Source: Chamaea fasciata
Taxonomy: Eukaryota; Chordata; Aves; Passeriformes; Sylviidae
Length of the DNA: 64,000 nt
Reading direction: 5' to 3'
Assembly: GCA_029207755.1 (NCBI GenBank)
Contig: JARCOQ010000067.1
Location: 496,001 to 560,000 of the forward strand
Both the position numbers and the translations under genes were made by a program. Every line of letters begins with the position of its first letter. Positions within the stretch are counted from its first letter, which is position 1. The notes beneath the pieces were generated by a model. That model saw only the letters and a list, made by a program, of their open reading frames with translations. It made no database searches and was not told where the DNA came from. Shown here one piece after another: positions 1 through 10,656 of the stretch.

Positions 1-3000
1 GGGACAGCCAGGGCACCCCCAGGGACACCGAGGGGACCGCTACGGCACCGCAGGGACACGCAGGGGACAGCCAGGGCACCCCAGGGACACCCGGGTCACC
101 CCCAGGGACACCGAGGGGACAGGGAGGGCACCCCCAGGGACACATAGGGGGCAGCCTGGGCACTGCAGGGACAGCCAGGGCACCCCCAGGGACACCTAGG
201 GGACAGCCAGGGCACCCCAGGGACAGCCAGGGCACACCCAGGGATACCTAGGGGAAGCCAAGGCAACCCCAGGGACACCAAAGGGACAGCCAGGGCGCCC
301 CCAGGGCACCCCAGGGACACCCAGGGCACCCCCAGGGACATTTAGGGGACAGCAAGGGCGCCCCCAGAGACACCTAGGGGACAGCCAGGGCACCCCAGGG
401 ACAGCCAGGGCGCCCCCAGGGACACCAAGGGGACAGCCAGGGCACCCCCAGGGACACCTAGGGGAGAGCCAGGGCACTCCAGTGGAAGCCAGGGCACCCC
501 CAGGGACACCTAGGGGACAGCCAGAGCACCCCCAGGGCCACCTAGGGGACAGCCAGGGCACCCCAGGGACACACAGGGGACAGCCAGGGCATTCCAGGGA
601 CAGCCAGGGTGCCCCCTGCGCACCCCAGGGACACCCAGGGCACCCTCAGGGACACGTAGGGGACAGCAGGGGCACCCCAGGGACACCTAGGGCACAGCCA
701 GGGAACCCCCAGGGACACCAAGGGATAGCCAGGGCAGCCCAGGGACACCTAGGGGACAGGCAGGGCACCCCCAGGGACACGTAAGGGACAGCCAGGGCAA
801 CCTCAGGGACACCGAAGGACAGCCACGGCAGCCCAGGGACACCGAGGGGACAGGCAGGGCACCCCCAGGGACACCTAGGGGACAGCCAGGGCACCCCCAA
901 GGACACCTAGGGGACAGCCAGGGCACTCTAGGAACAGCCAGGGCACCCCCAGGGACACCTAGGGGACAAGCAGGGCACCCCCAGGGACACCTAGGGACAG
1001 CGAGGGCACCCCCAGGGACAGCCAGGGCACCCCCAGGGACACCTAGGGGACAGCCAGAGCACCCCAAGGACAGCCAGGGCACCGCAGGGACACCTAGGGA
1101 CAGCCAGGACACCCCAGGGAAACCCAGGGCACCCCCAGGGACAGCCAGGGCACTCCCAGCGACACCCTGGGCACCCCCAGGGAAACCTAGGGGACCTCCA
1201 GGGCACCCCCAGGGACACCCAGGGCACCCCCAAGGACACCTAGGGGACAGCCTTGGCTCCCCCAGGGACACCCAGGGCACCCCCAGGGACACCGAGGGCA
1301 GAGCCAGGGCACCCTAGGGACAGCCAGGGAACCCCCAGGGACACCTACGGGACAGCCAGAGTACCCCAAGGACAGCCAGCGCACCCCAGAGACAGCCAGG
1401 GCACCCCCAGGGACACCTAGGGGACAGCCAGGACACCCCAGGGAAACCCAGGGCACCCCCAGGGACACCTAGGGGACCTCCAGGGCACCCCCAGGGACAC
1501 CCTGCGCACCCCCAGGGACACCTAGGGGACAGCCAGGGCACCCCAGGGACAGCCTGGGCGCCCACAGGGACACCTAGGGGACAGCCAGGGCACGCCAAGG
1601 AGAGACAGGGCACCCCCAGGGACACCTAGGGGACAGCCAGGGAACCGTAGGGACAGCCAGGGGGCCCCCAGGGACACCTAGGGGACAGCCAGGGCAACCC
1701 CAGGGACACGTAGGGGACAGACAGGGCACCCTAGGGACAGCCAGGGCACCCCCAGGGACACCGAGAGCACAGCCAGGGCACTCCCAGGGACAACCAGGGA
1801 ACCCCCAGGGAGACCTAGGGGACAGCCAGGGAACCGTAGGGACAGCCAGGGGGCCCCCAGGGACACCTTGGGGACAGCCAGGGCACCCCCAGGGACACTT
1901 AGGGGACAGGCAGGGCACCCCCAGGGACACCTAGGGGCCCTCCAGGGCACCCCAGAGACACCCTGGGTACTTCCAGGGACACCTAGGGGACAGCCAGGGC
2001 ACCCCAGGGACAGCCAGGTCGCCCCTAGGGACACCAAGGGGACAGCCAGGGCACCCCCAGGGACACCTAGGGGACAGCCAGAGCACCGCAACAACAGCGA
2101 GGGCACGCCGAGGGCGACCTAGGGGACAGCCACGGCACCCCAGGGACACCCAAGGCACCCCCAGGGACACCTAGGGGACCTCCAAGGCACCCCCAGGGAC
2201 ACCCAGGGCACCCCCAGGGACACCTAGGGCGCCCCCAGGGAGACCTAGGGGACAGCCAGGGCACCCTAGGGACAGCCTGGGCACCCCCAGAGACACCGAG
2301 AGCACAGCCAGGGCACCCTAGGGACAGCCAGGGCACCCCCAGGGACACCTAGGGGACAGCCAGGGAACCCCCAGGGACACCTAGAGGACAGCCAGGGCAC
2401 CTCAGGGACAGCCAGGGCACCCCCCGGGACACCTAGGGGACAGCCAGGGCACCCCAGGGACAGCCAGGGCACCCCCCGGGACACCAAGGGGACAGCCTGG
2501 GCACTGCAAGGGACACCCAGGGCACCCCCAGGGACACCTAGGGGACAGCCAGAGCACCCCAAGGACAGCAAGGGCACCCGCAGGGCCACCTAGGGGACAG
2601 CCAAGGCGCCCCCAGGGACACCCTGGGCACCCACAGGGACACCCAGGGCACCCACAGGGACACCTAGGGGACCTTCATGGCACCCCCAGGGACACCTAGG
2701 GGACAGCCGGGGCACCCCAGGGACACCCAGGGCACCCCCAGGGACACCAAGAGGACAGCGAGGGCACCCCCAGGGACACCTAGGAGACAGCCAGGGAACC
2801 CCAGGGACACCCTGGTCACCACCAGGGACACCTAGGGGACAGCCAGGGCACCCCTAGGGCACCCCAGGGACAGCCAGGGCACCCCCAGGGACACCTAAGG
2901 GACAGCCAGAGTACCCCAGGGACACCAAGGGGACAGCCAGGGCACCCCAGTAACAGCACGGGCACCCCCAGGGACACGTAAGGGACAGCCAGGGCACCCC

Positions 3001-6000
3001 CTGGGACACCCTGGGCACCCCCAGGGACACGTAGGGGACAGCCTGGGCACCCCAAGGACAGCCAGGGCACCCCCAGGGCCACCTAGGGGACAGCCAGGGC
3101 ACTCCCAGGGACATTTAGGGGACAGCCAGGGCTCCATAGGGACAGACAGGGCACCCCAGGGACACCCAGGGCACCCCCAGGGACACCTAGGGGACAGCCA
3201 GGGCACCCCAGGGACAGCCAGGGCGCCCCCAGGGACACCAAGGGGACAGCCAGGCCACCCCCAGGGACACCTAGGGGAGAGCCAGGGCACTCCAGTGGAA
3301 GCCAGGGCACCCCCAGGGCCACCTAGGGGACAAGCAGGGCACCCCAGGGACACATAGGGGACAGCCAGGGAACCCCCAGGGACACCAAGGGATAGCCAGG
3401 GCAGCCCAGGGACACCTAGGGGACAGGCAGGGCATTCCCAGGGACACCTAAGGGACAGCCAGGGCAACCTCAGGGACACCGAGGGACAGCCACGGCAGCC
3501 CAGGGACACCGAGGGGACAGGCAGGGCACCCCCAGGGACACCTAGGGGACAGCCAGGGCACCCCCAGGGAGACCTAGGGGACAGGCAGGGCACCCAAAGG
3601 GACACCGAGGGTACAGCCAGGGCACCCCAGAGACACCTAGGGCACAGTCAGGGCACCCCCAGGGACACCTAGTGGACAGGCAGGGCACCCCCAGTGACAC
3701 TCAGGGGACAGCCAGAGCACCCCAAGGATAGCCAGGGCACCCCCAGGGACACATAGGGGACAGCCAGGACACCCCAGGGAAACCCAGGGCACGTCCAGGG
3801 ACACCTAGGGGACCTCCAGGGCACCCCCAGGGACACGCTGGGCACCCCCAGGGACACCTAGGGGACAGCCAGAGCACCCCAAGGACAGCCAGGGCACCCC
3901 CAGGGCCACCTAGGGGACCTCCATGGCACCCCCAGGGACACCTAGGGGACAGCCGGGGCACCCCAGGGACACCCAGGGCACCCCCAGGGACACCAAGAGG
4001 ACAGCGAGGGCCCCCCCAGGGACACCTAGGGGACAGCCAGGGAACCCCAGGGACACCCTGGGCACCACCAGGGACACCTAGGCAACAGCCAGGGCACCCC
4101 AGGGACACCCAGGGCACCCCCAGGGACACCTAGGGGACTGCCAGGGCACTCCAGGGACAGCCAGGGCACCACCAGGGACAACCAGCCAACCCCCAGGGAC
4201 ACCTACGGGACAACCAGAGTACACCAAGAACAGCCAGGGCACCCCAGGGACAGCCAGGGCACCCCCAGGGACACCTAAGGGACAGCCAGGACACCCCAGG
4301 GAAGCCCAGGGCACCCCCAGGGACACCTAGGGGAACTCCAGGGCACCCCCAGGGACGCCCTGGGCACCCCCAGGGACATCTAGGGGACAGCCAGGGCACC
4401 CCAGGGACAGCACGGGCACACCCAGGGACACCTAGGGGAATGCCGGGGCACCCCAGGGACACCCGGGGCACCCCCAGGGACACCAAGAGGATAGCGAGGG
4501 CCCCCCAAGGGACACCTGGGGGACAGCCAGGGAACCCCAGGGACACCCTGGGCACCACCAGGGAAACCTAGGCGACAGCCAGGGCACCCCCAGGGACACC
4601 TAGGGGACAGCCAGGGCGCCCCCAGGGACGCCCTGGGCACCCCCAGGGACACCAAGAGGACAGCGAGGGCCCCCCCAGTGACAACTAGGGGACAGCCAGG
4701 GCACCCCAGAGAAACCCTGGGCACCCCCAGAGACACCGAGAGCACAGCCAGGGCACCCTAGGGACAGCCAGGGCACCCCCAGGGACACCTAGGGGACAGG
4801 CAGGGCACCCTAGGGACACCTAGGGCACAGCCAGGGCACCCTCAGGGACACCTACGGGACAGACAGGGCACCCCCAGGGACACTGAGGGCACAGTCATGG
4901 CACCCTAGGCACAGCCAGGGCACCCCCAGGGACACCTAGAGGACAGCCAGGGCACCCCCAGGGACACCTAGGGCACAGCCAGGGCACCCTCAGGGACACC
5001 TAGAGGACAGCCAGGGCACCCCCAGGGACAGCCAGGGCACCCCCAGGGATACCTAGGGGACAGCCAGGGCACCCCCAGGGACACCAAGGGGACAGACAGG
5101 GCACCTCCAGGGACACCTAGGGGACAGCCAGGGCTCCCCCAGGGACACCTAGGGCACAACCAGGGCACTCCAGGGACAGCCAGGGCACCCCCAGGGACAC
5201 CTAGGGGACACCCAGGGCACCCCAGGGACACCCAGGGACACCTAGGGGACAGCCAGAGAATTCCAAGGACAGCCAGGGCACCCCAGGGACACCCAGGGCG
5301 CCCCCAGGGACACCTAGGGGACACCCAGGGCACCCTCAGGGACACCTCGGGGACAGCCAGGGCACCCCCAGGGACACCTAGGGGACAGCCAGGGAACCCC
5401 AGGGACACCTAGGGGACAGACAGGGCACCCTAGGGACAGCCAGGGCACTCCCAGGGACAACCAGGGAACCCCCAGGGAGACCTAGGGGACAGCCAGCGCA
5501 CCCCTAGGGACACTTAGGGGACAGGCAGGGCACCCCCAGGGACACCTAGGGGACAGGCAGGGCACCCCCAGTGACATTTAGGAGACAGCCAGAGCACCCC
5601 AAGGACAGCCAGGGCACCCCAGGGACAGCAAGGGCACCTCCAGGGCCACCTAGGGAACCTCCATGGCACCCCCAGGGACACCTAGGGGACAGCCGGGGCA
5701 CCCCCAGGGACACCAAGAAAACAGCGAGGGCCCCCCCAGGGGCACCTAGGGGACAGCCAGGGAACCCCAGGGACACCCTGGGCACCACCAGGGAAACCTA
5801 GGCGACAGCCAGGGCATCCCCAGGGACAACCAGGGCACCCCCAGGGACACCTAGGGGACAGCCAGGGCACTCTAGGGACAGCCAGAGCACGCCCAGGGAC
5901 ACCTACGGGACAGCCAGGGCGCCCCCAGGGACGCCCGGGGCACCCCCAGGGACACCAAGAGGACAGCGAGGGCCCCCCCAGTGACACCTAGGGGACAGCC

Positions 6001-8499
6001 AGGGACCCCCAGGGACAGCCAGGCCATTCCCAGGGACACCTAGTGGACAGCCAGGGCACCTCAGAGAAACCCTGGGCACCCCCAGGGACACCTAGGGGAC
6101 AGCCAGGGCACCCTAGGGACAGCCAGGGCACCCCCAGGTACACCGAGGGGACAGGCTGGGCACCCCCAGGGCTCCCCAGGTACAACCAGGGCACTCCAGG
6201 GACAGCCAGGGCACCCCCTGCGACACCAAGGGAAAGGCAGGGCACCCCCAGGGACACCAAGGGGACAGCCAGACCACCCCAAGGACAGCCAGGGCACCCC
6301 CAGGGACACCAAGGGGACAGCCAGGGCACTCCAGGGACAGCCAGGGCACCCCCAGGGACACCTAGGGGACAGCCACGGCACACCAAGGACAGCCTGGGCA
6401 CCCCAGGGACACCTAGGGGACAGCCAGGATACCCCAGGGAAACCCAGGGCACCCCAAGGGACACTATGGGGACAGCCAGGGTACCCCCAGGGACACCTAG
6501 GGGACAGCCAGGGCACTCCAGTGACAGCCAGGGCACCCCCAGGGACACCTATGGGACAGCCAAGGTACCCCAAGGAGACCCAGAGCACCCCCAGGGACAC
6601 CTAGGGGACAGCCAGGGCACGCCAGGGACACATAGGGGACAGCCAGGGCACCCGAGGGACACCCAGGGCACCCCAAGGGACACCTACGGGACCTCCAGGG
6701 CACCCCCAGGGACACTTAGGGGACAGCCAGAGCACACTAAGGACAGCCAGGGCACCGCAGGGACACCTAGGGGACAGCCAGGACACCCCAGGGAAACCCA
6801 GGGCACCCCCAGGGACACCTAGGGGCCCTCCAGGGCACCCCAGAGACACCCTGGTACTTCCAGGGACACCTAGGGGACAGCCAGGGCACCCCAGGGACAG
6901 CCAGGTCGCCCCTAGGGACACCAAGGGGACAGCCAGGGCACCCCCAGGGACACCTAGGGGACAGCCAGAGCACCGCAACGACAGCGAGGGCACGCCCAGG
7001 GCGACCTAGGGGACCTCCAAGGCACCCCCAGGGACACCCAGGGCACCCCCAGGGACACCTAGGGACAGCCACGGCACCCCAGGGACACCCAGGGCACCCC
7101 CAGGGACACCTAGGGGACCTCCAAGGCACTCCCAGGGACACCCAGGGCACCCCCAGGGACACCTAGGGACAGCCAGGGCACCCCAGGGACACCTAGGGCG
7201 CCCCCAGGGAGACCTAGGGGACAGCCAGGGCACCCTAGGGACAGCCTGGGCACCCCCAGAGACACCGAGAGCACAGCCAGGGCACCCTAGGACAGCCAGG
7301 GCACACTCAGAGGTACACCTAGGGGGTAGACAAGGCAACCCCAGGGACACCTAGGGGACAGCCGGGCACCCCAGGGACACCCAGGCACCCCCAGGGACAC
7401 CAAGAGGACAGCGAGGGCCCCCCCAGGGACACCTAGGGGACAGCCAGAGCACCCCAGGGACAGCCAGGGCACCCCCAGGGATACCTAGGGACAGCCAGGG
7501 CACCCCCAGGGACACCAAGGGGACAGACAGGGCACCTCCAGGGACACCTAGGGGACAGCCAGGGCACCCCCAGGACACCTAGGGACAGGCAGGGCACCCC
7601 AGGGAAAGCTAGGGGACAGCCAGAGCACCCCCAGGGACACCTAGGGGACAACCAGGGCACTCCAGGGACAGCCAGGGCACCCCTAGGGCACCCAGGGACA
7701 GCCAGGGCACCCGCAGGGACACCTAGAGGACAGCCACGGCACCCCCAGGAACACCTAGGGGACAGCCAGAGCACCCCAGGGACAGCAGGGCACCCCCAGG
7801 GATACCTAGGGGACAGCCAGGGCACCCCAGGGACACCAAGGGGACAGACAGGGCACCTCCAGGGACACCTAGGGGACAGCCAGGGCACCCCCAGGGACAC
7901 CTAGGGGACAGGCAGGGCACCCCCAGGGGAAAGCTAGGGGACAGCCAGAGCACCCCCAGGGACACCTAGGGGACAACCAGGGCACTCCAGGGACAGCCAG
8001 GGCACCCCCAGGGACACCTAGTGGACAGCCAGGGCACCCCAGGGACACCCAGGGCACCCCAGGGACATCTAGGGACACCCAGGGCACCCTCAGGGACACC
8101 TCGGGGACAGCCAGGGCACCCCCAGGGACACCGAGGGGACAGCCAGGGCACCCCAGGGGACACCCAGGGCACCCCCATGGACACCTAGGGGACAGGAGAG
8201 CACCCACAGGGACACCTAAGGGACAGCAAGGACACCCCAGGGACACGTAGGGGACAGCCAGAGCACCCTAGGGACAGCCAGGGCACACCCAGGGACACCT
8301 AGGGGACCTCCAGGGCACCCCCAGGGACACCTAGGGGACAGCCTGGGCACCCCCAGCGACACCCAGGGCACCCCCAGGGACAGCTAGGGGACAGCCAGAG
8401 CACCCCAGGGACACACAGGGCACCCCCAGGGACACCTAGGGGACAGCCAGGGCACCCCCAGGGACACCTAGGGGACAGCCAGGGCACCCCCAGGGACAC
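1..8499. repeat. Left part of 32-bp tandem array, divergent units
   Basis: Continuous head-to-tail repeat of the 31/32-bp unit (sub-motifs CCAGGGCACCCC, CAGGGACACC, TAGGGGACAG on the + strand). Units here are more heterogeneous than further right, with many CAGAGCACCCCAAGG, CTGGGCACC and ACCTCCAGGG variants. Internal copies exist: a stretch around 1.93-2.25 kb recurs around 6.8-7.25 kb, marked by CGCAAC-ACAGCGAGG at about 2087 and 6974 and by CAGGTCGCCCCTAGGG just before it. The first few hundred bases resemble 11.2-11.7 kb. No gene, RNA gene or mobile element is seen; open frames are stop-poor repeat read in shifting frames. Confidence 0.95.
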
Positions 8500-9546
8500 C
8501 GAGGGGACAGCCAGGGCACGCCAGGGGCAGCCAGGGCACCCCAAGAGACAGCTAGGGGACCTCCAGGGCACCCCCAGGGACACCTAGGGGACAGCCAGGG
8601 CACCCCCAGGGACACCGAGGGGACAGCCAGGGCACCCCAGGGAGACCTAGGGCACACCCAGGGACACCGAGGGGACAGCCAGGGCACCCCAGGGACACCC
8701 AGGGCACCGCAGGGACACCTAGGGGACAGCCAGGGCACCCCAGGGACAGCCAGGTCGCCCCTAGGGACACCAAGGGGACAGCCAGGGCACCCCCAGGGAC
8801 ACCTAGGGGACTGCCAGGGCACCCCCAGGGACACCCTGGGTACTCCCAGGGACACCTAGGGGACAGCCAGGGCACCCCAAGGACAGCGAGGGCACCCCCA
8901 GGGCCACCTAGAGGACAGCCACGGCACCCCAGGGACAGCCAGGGCACCCCCAGAGACACCTAGGGGACCTCCAAGGCACCCCCAGGGACACCCAGGGCAT
9001 CCCCAGGGACACCTAGGGGACAGCCAGAGCACCCCAAGGACACCCTGGCCACCCCCAGGGACACCTAGGGACAGCCAGGGCACCCCAGGGACACATAGGG
9101 CACCCCCAAGGACACCTAGGGGACAGCCAGGGCACCCCTGGGACAGCCAGGGCACCCCCAGGGACAGCCAGGGGACCTCCAAGGCACCCCCAGGGACACC
9201 CAGGGCACCCCCAGGGACACCTAGGGGACAGCCAGAGCACCCCAAGGACACCCTGGCCACCCCCAGGGACACCTAGGGACACCCAGGGCACCCCAGGGAC
9301 ACCTAGGGACAGCCAGGAACCCCCTGGGACAGCCAGCTCATCCCCACGGCCCCCTCCACCTCCAGGAGCTATCAAAACCCTCCTCAGGTTCTTTGGTGCC
9401 TCAAATGGGCCGCCCAAACCTCCCGAATACCCCCCAAAGCCCCCAAAGCAGCCCCCCGGACTCCCCCCAGATCCCCCACAACCCAAAAACCCCCTCCACG
9501 ACAACTCAGGACCCCCAGGATCCCCCCAAATCCGCGCCCCCCTCAC

Positions 9547-9616
9547 CTTGAGGTCCCGTTTGAGCCGCTCCACGTTGCGGACAGGCACCAGCTCATCAAG
9601 CCCCAAGCACCAACAC
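9547..9616 (-). CDS. Putative coding exon (second exon of island), copy A, unidentified gene
   Basis: On the minus strand the sequence reads CAGTCCCACAG, then a 70-bp block, then GTGAGGGGG: a good 3' acceptor with a pyrimidine-rich lead-in (CCCTCCCAGTGCTCTCAG) and a good 5' donor. The block ends with codons for DELVPVRNVERLKRDLK, a charged, probably helical segment. It is 70 bp here, so if it is entered in the frame that reads VLVLG, a GGGG run shifts it into TGA after five codons. Entered two bases later it stays open (CWCLGLDELV). Copy C is 69 bp and open in the first frame. I do not recognise the gene. A fossil exon is equally possible. Confidence 0.5.
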
Positions 9617-9620
9617 CTGT

Positions 9621-9712
9621 GGGACTGGGATGGACTGAGAGCACTGGGAGGGTGACCAGAGAAACCTGGGATGGACGAAGAGTGGACTGGGATGAACTGG
9701 GATGAACTGGCA
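9621..9712 (+). repeat. ACTGGGATG-type simple repeat inside island A intron
   Basis: Degenerate copies of ACTGGGATGAACTGGG occur in the intron between the two exon-like blocks (GGGACTGGGATGGACTGAG, then GTGGACTGGGATGAACTGG, then GATGAACTGGCAGG). A looser continuation lies near 9765-9822 (ACTGGGATGGGTCGG, ACTGGTCCAGACTGGG). To my knowledge such motifs are common in GC-rich bird introns, which is the main basis for suggesting an avian source. Confidence 0.6.
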
Positions 9713-9828
9713 GGCGTGTGGGGGTCCATGGTGGCCACTCGGTGCCTTAGTGGTCTATACTGGGATGGGTCGGATGGCCCCAGGGGAGGGGGTGAGGCCA
9801 CACTGGTCCAGACTGGGAGGGGTGTCAC

Positions 9829-9874
9829 CATGGCGCCGGAAGCGGAGTCGAGGATACGAGCGAGGCAGGGACAC
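9829..9874 (-). CDS. Putative upstream exon fragment, copy A, merging into the array
   Basis: Minus-strand reading gives LARILDSASGAM followed directly by a GT (ATG then GTGACACC), usable as a weak donor. The 5' side of the block runs into array: unique sequence ends at 9865, but the array unit supplies CTGTCCCCTAG, a plausible acceptor that would start the exon at 9874 (46 bp). In phase 0 it would join to the VLVLG frame of the next exon across a 212-bp intron (9617-9828). CTTCCGGCGCCATGG, also on this strand, resembles an ETS site next to a start codon, so a first exon starting at that ATG is an alternative. Evidence is reading frame and splice-like borders only. Confidence 0.35.
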
Positions 9875-10656
9875 CTAGGGGACAGCCAGGGCACTCCCGG
9901 GGACACCGAGGGGACAGCCAGGGTACCCCAGGGACACCTGGGAACAGCCAGGAAACCCCCAGGGACACCTAGGGGACAGGCAGACCACTCCCAGGGACAC
10001 CAAAGGGACAGCCAGGGTACCCCAGGGACACCCAGGGCACCCCCAGGGACACCCAGGGCACCCACAGGGACACCTAGGGGACAGCCAGGGCACCCCCAGG
10101 GACACCTAGGGGACAGGCAGGGCACCCCCAGGGACACGTAGGGGACAGCCAGAGCACCCCAAGGACAGCCAGGGCACCCCCAGGGACACCTAGGGGACAG
10201 CAATGACACTCCAGGGACAGCCAGGGCACCCCCAGGAACACCTAGGGGACAGCCATGGCACCCCCAGGGACACCAAGGGGACAGCCAGAGCACCACAAGG
10301 AGAGCCAGGGCACCCCCAGGGACACCTAAGGGACAGCCAGGGTACCCCAGGGGCACCAAGGGGACAGCCAGGGCACCCCGAGGGACACCTAGGGGACAGC
10401 CAGGGCACCCCAAGGACACCTAGAGGACTACCAGATCACATCAAGTACAGCCAGGGAACCCCCAGGGACACCTAGGGGACCTCCAGGGCACCCCCAGGGA
10501 CACCCTGGGCACCCCCAGGGACACCTAGTGGACAGCCAGGGCACCCCAGGGACAGCCAGGGCACCCCAGGGACACGTAGGGGACAGGCAGGGCACACCTA
10601 GGGACACCTAGGGGACAGCCAGAGCACCCCCTGGGACAGCCAGGGCACCCCCAGGG

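Larger units (their letters stand above)
9337..9865. other. Unique non-repeat island, copy A
   Basis: A 529-bp stretch that breaks the array. From left to right on the + strand it holds C-rich intron-like sequence (about 9337-9546, with CCCCCAAAGCC-type runs), a minus-strand exon-like block (9547-9616), an ACTGGGATG-type simple repeat (about 9621-9712), further intron-like sequence, and a CpG-containing exon-like edge (9829-9865) that merges into array. All gene-like signals point to the minus strand. The sequence recurs at 18714-19242, identical as far as I can see, and at 21927-22449, six bases shorter. Confidence 0.9.
8500..10656. repeat. Duplicated block A (array plus unique island)
   Basis: This block recurs at about 17877-20033 with a constant offset of 9377 bases. 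The two copies look identical apart from a couple of substitutions at the left edge (CACGCC/CACCCC and CAGCTAGG/CACCTAGG). Homology ends sharply after 10656, where this copy continues CACACCCAGG and the other continues ACACCTAGG. The block contains island A and about 0.8 kb of array on each side, so the island was copied with flanking repeat as one segment. The left border is approximate because all units resemble each other. Confidence 0.85.

Noticed and set aside
9337..9546. Additional exon in the C-rich left part of the island
   Set aside because: The frames there are CCCCCAAA-type low-complexity runs with no convincing acceptor and donor pair; this is better read as intron.
9671..10141. 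Plus-strand 156-codon frame starting in island A
   Set aside because: It starts in the ACTGGGATG simple repeat and continues into array; there is no splice or codon signal for a gene on this strand.
9013..10419. A 468-codon open frame on the minus strand running through island A (repeated at 18390-19796)
   Set aside because: Most of it is array read in shifting frames ([24 protein letters not shown]) and it passes straight through the intron-like parts of the island. Only the short exon-like blocks inside have splice borders.
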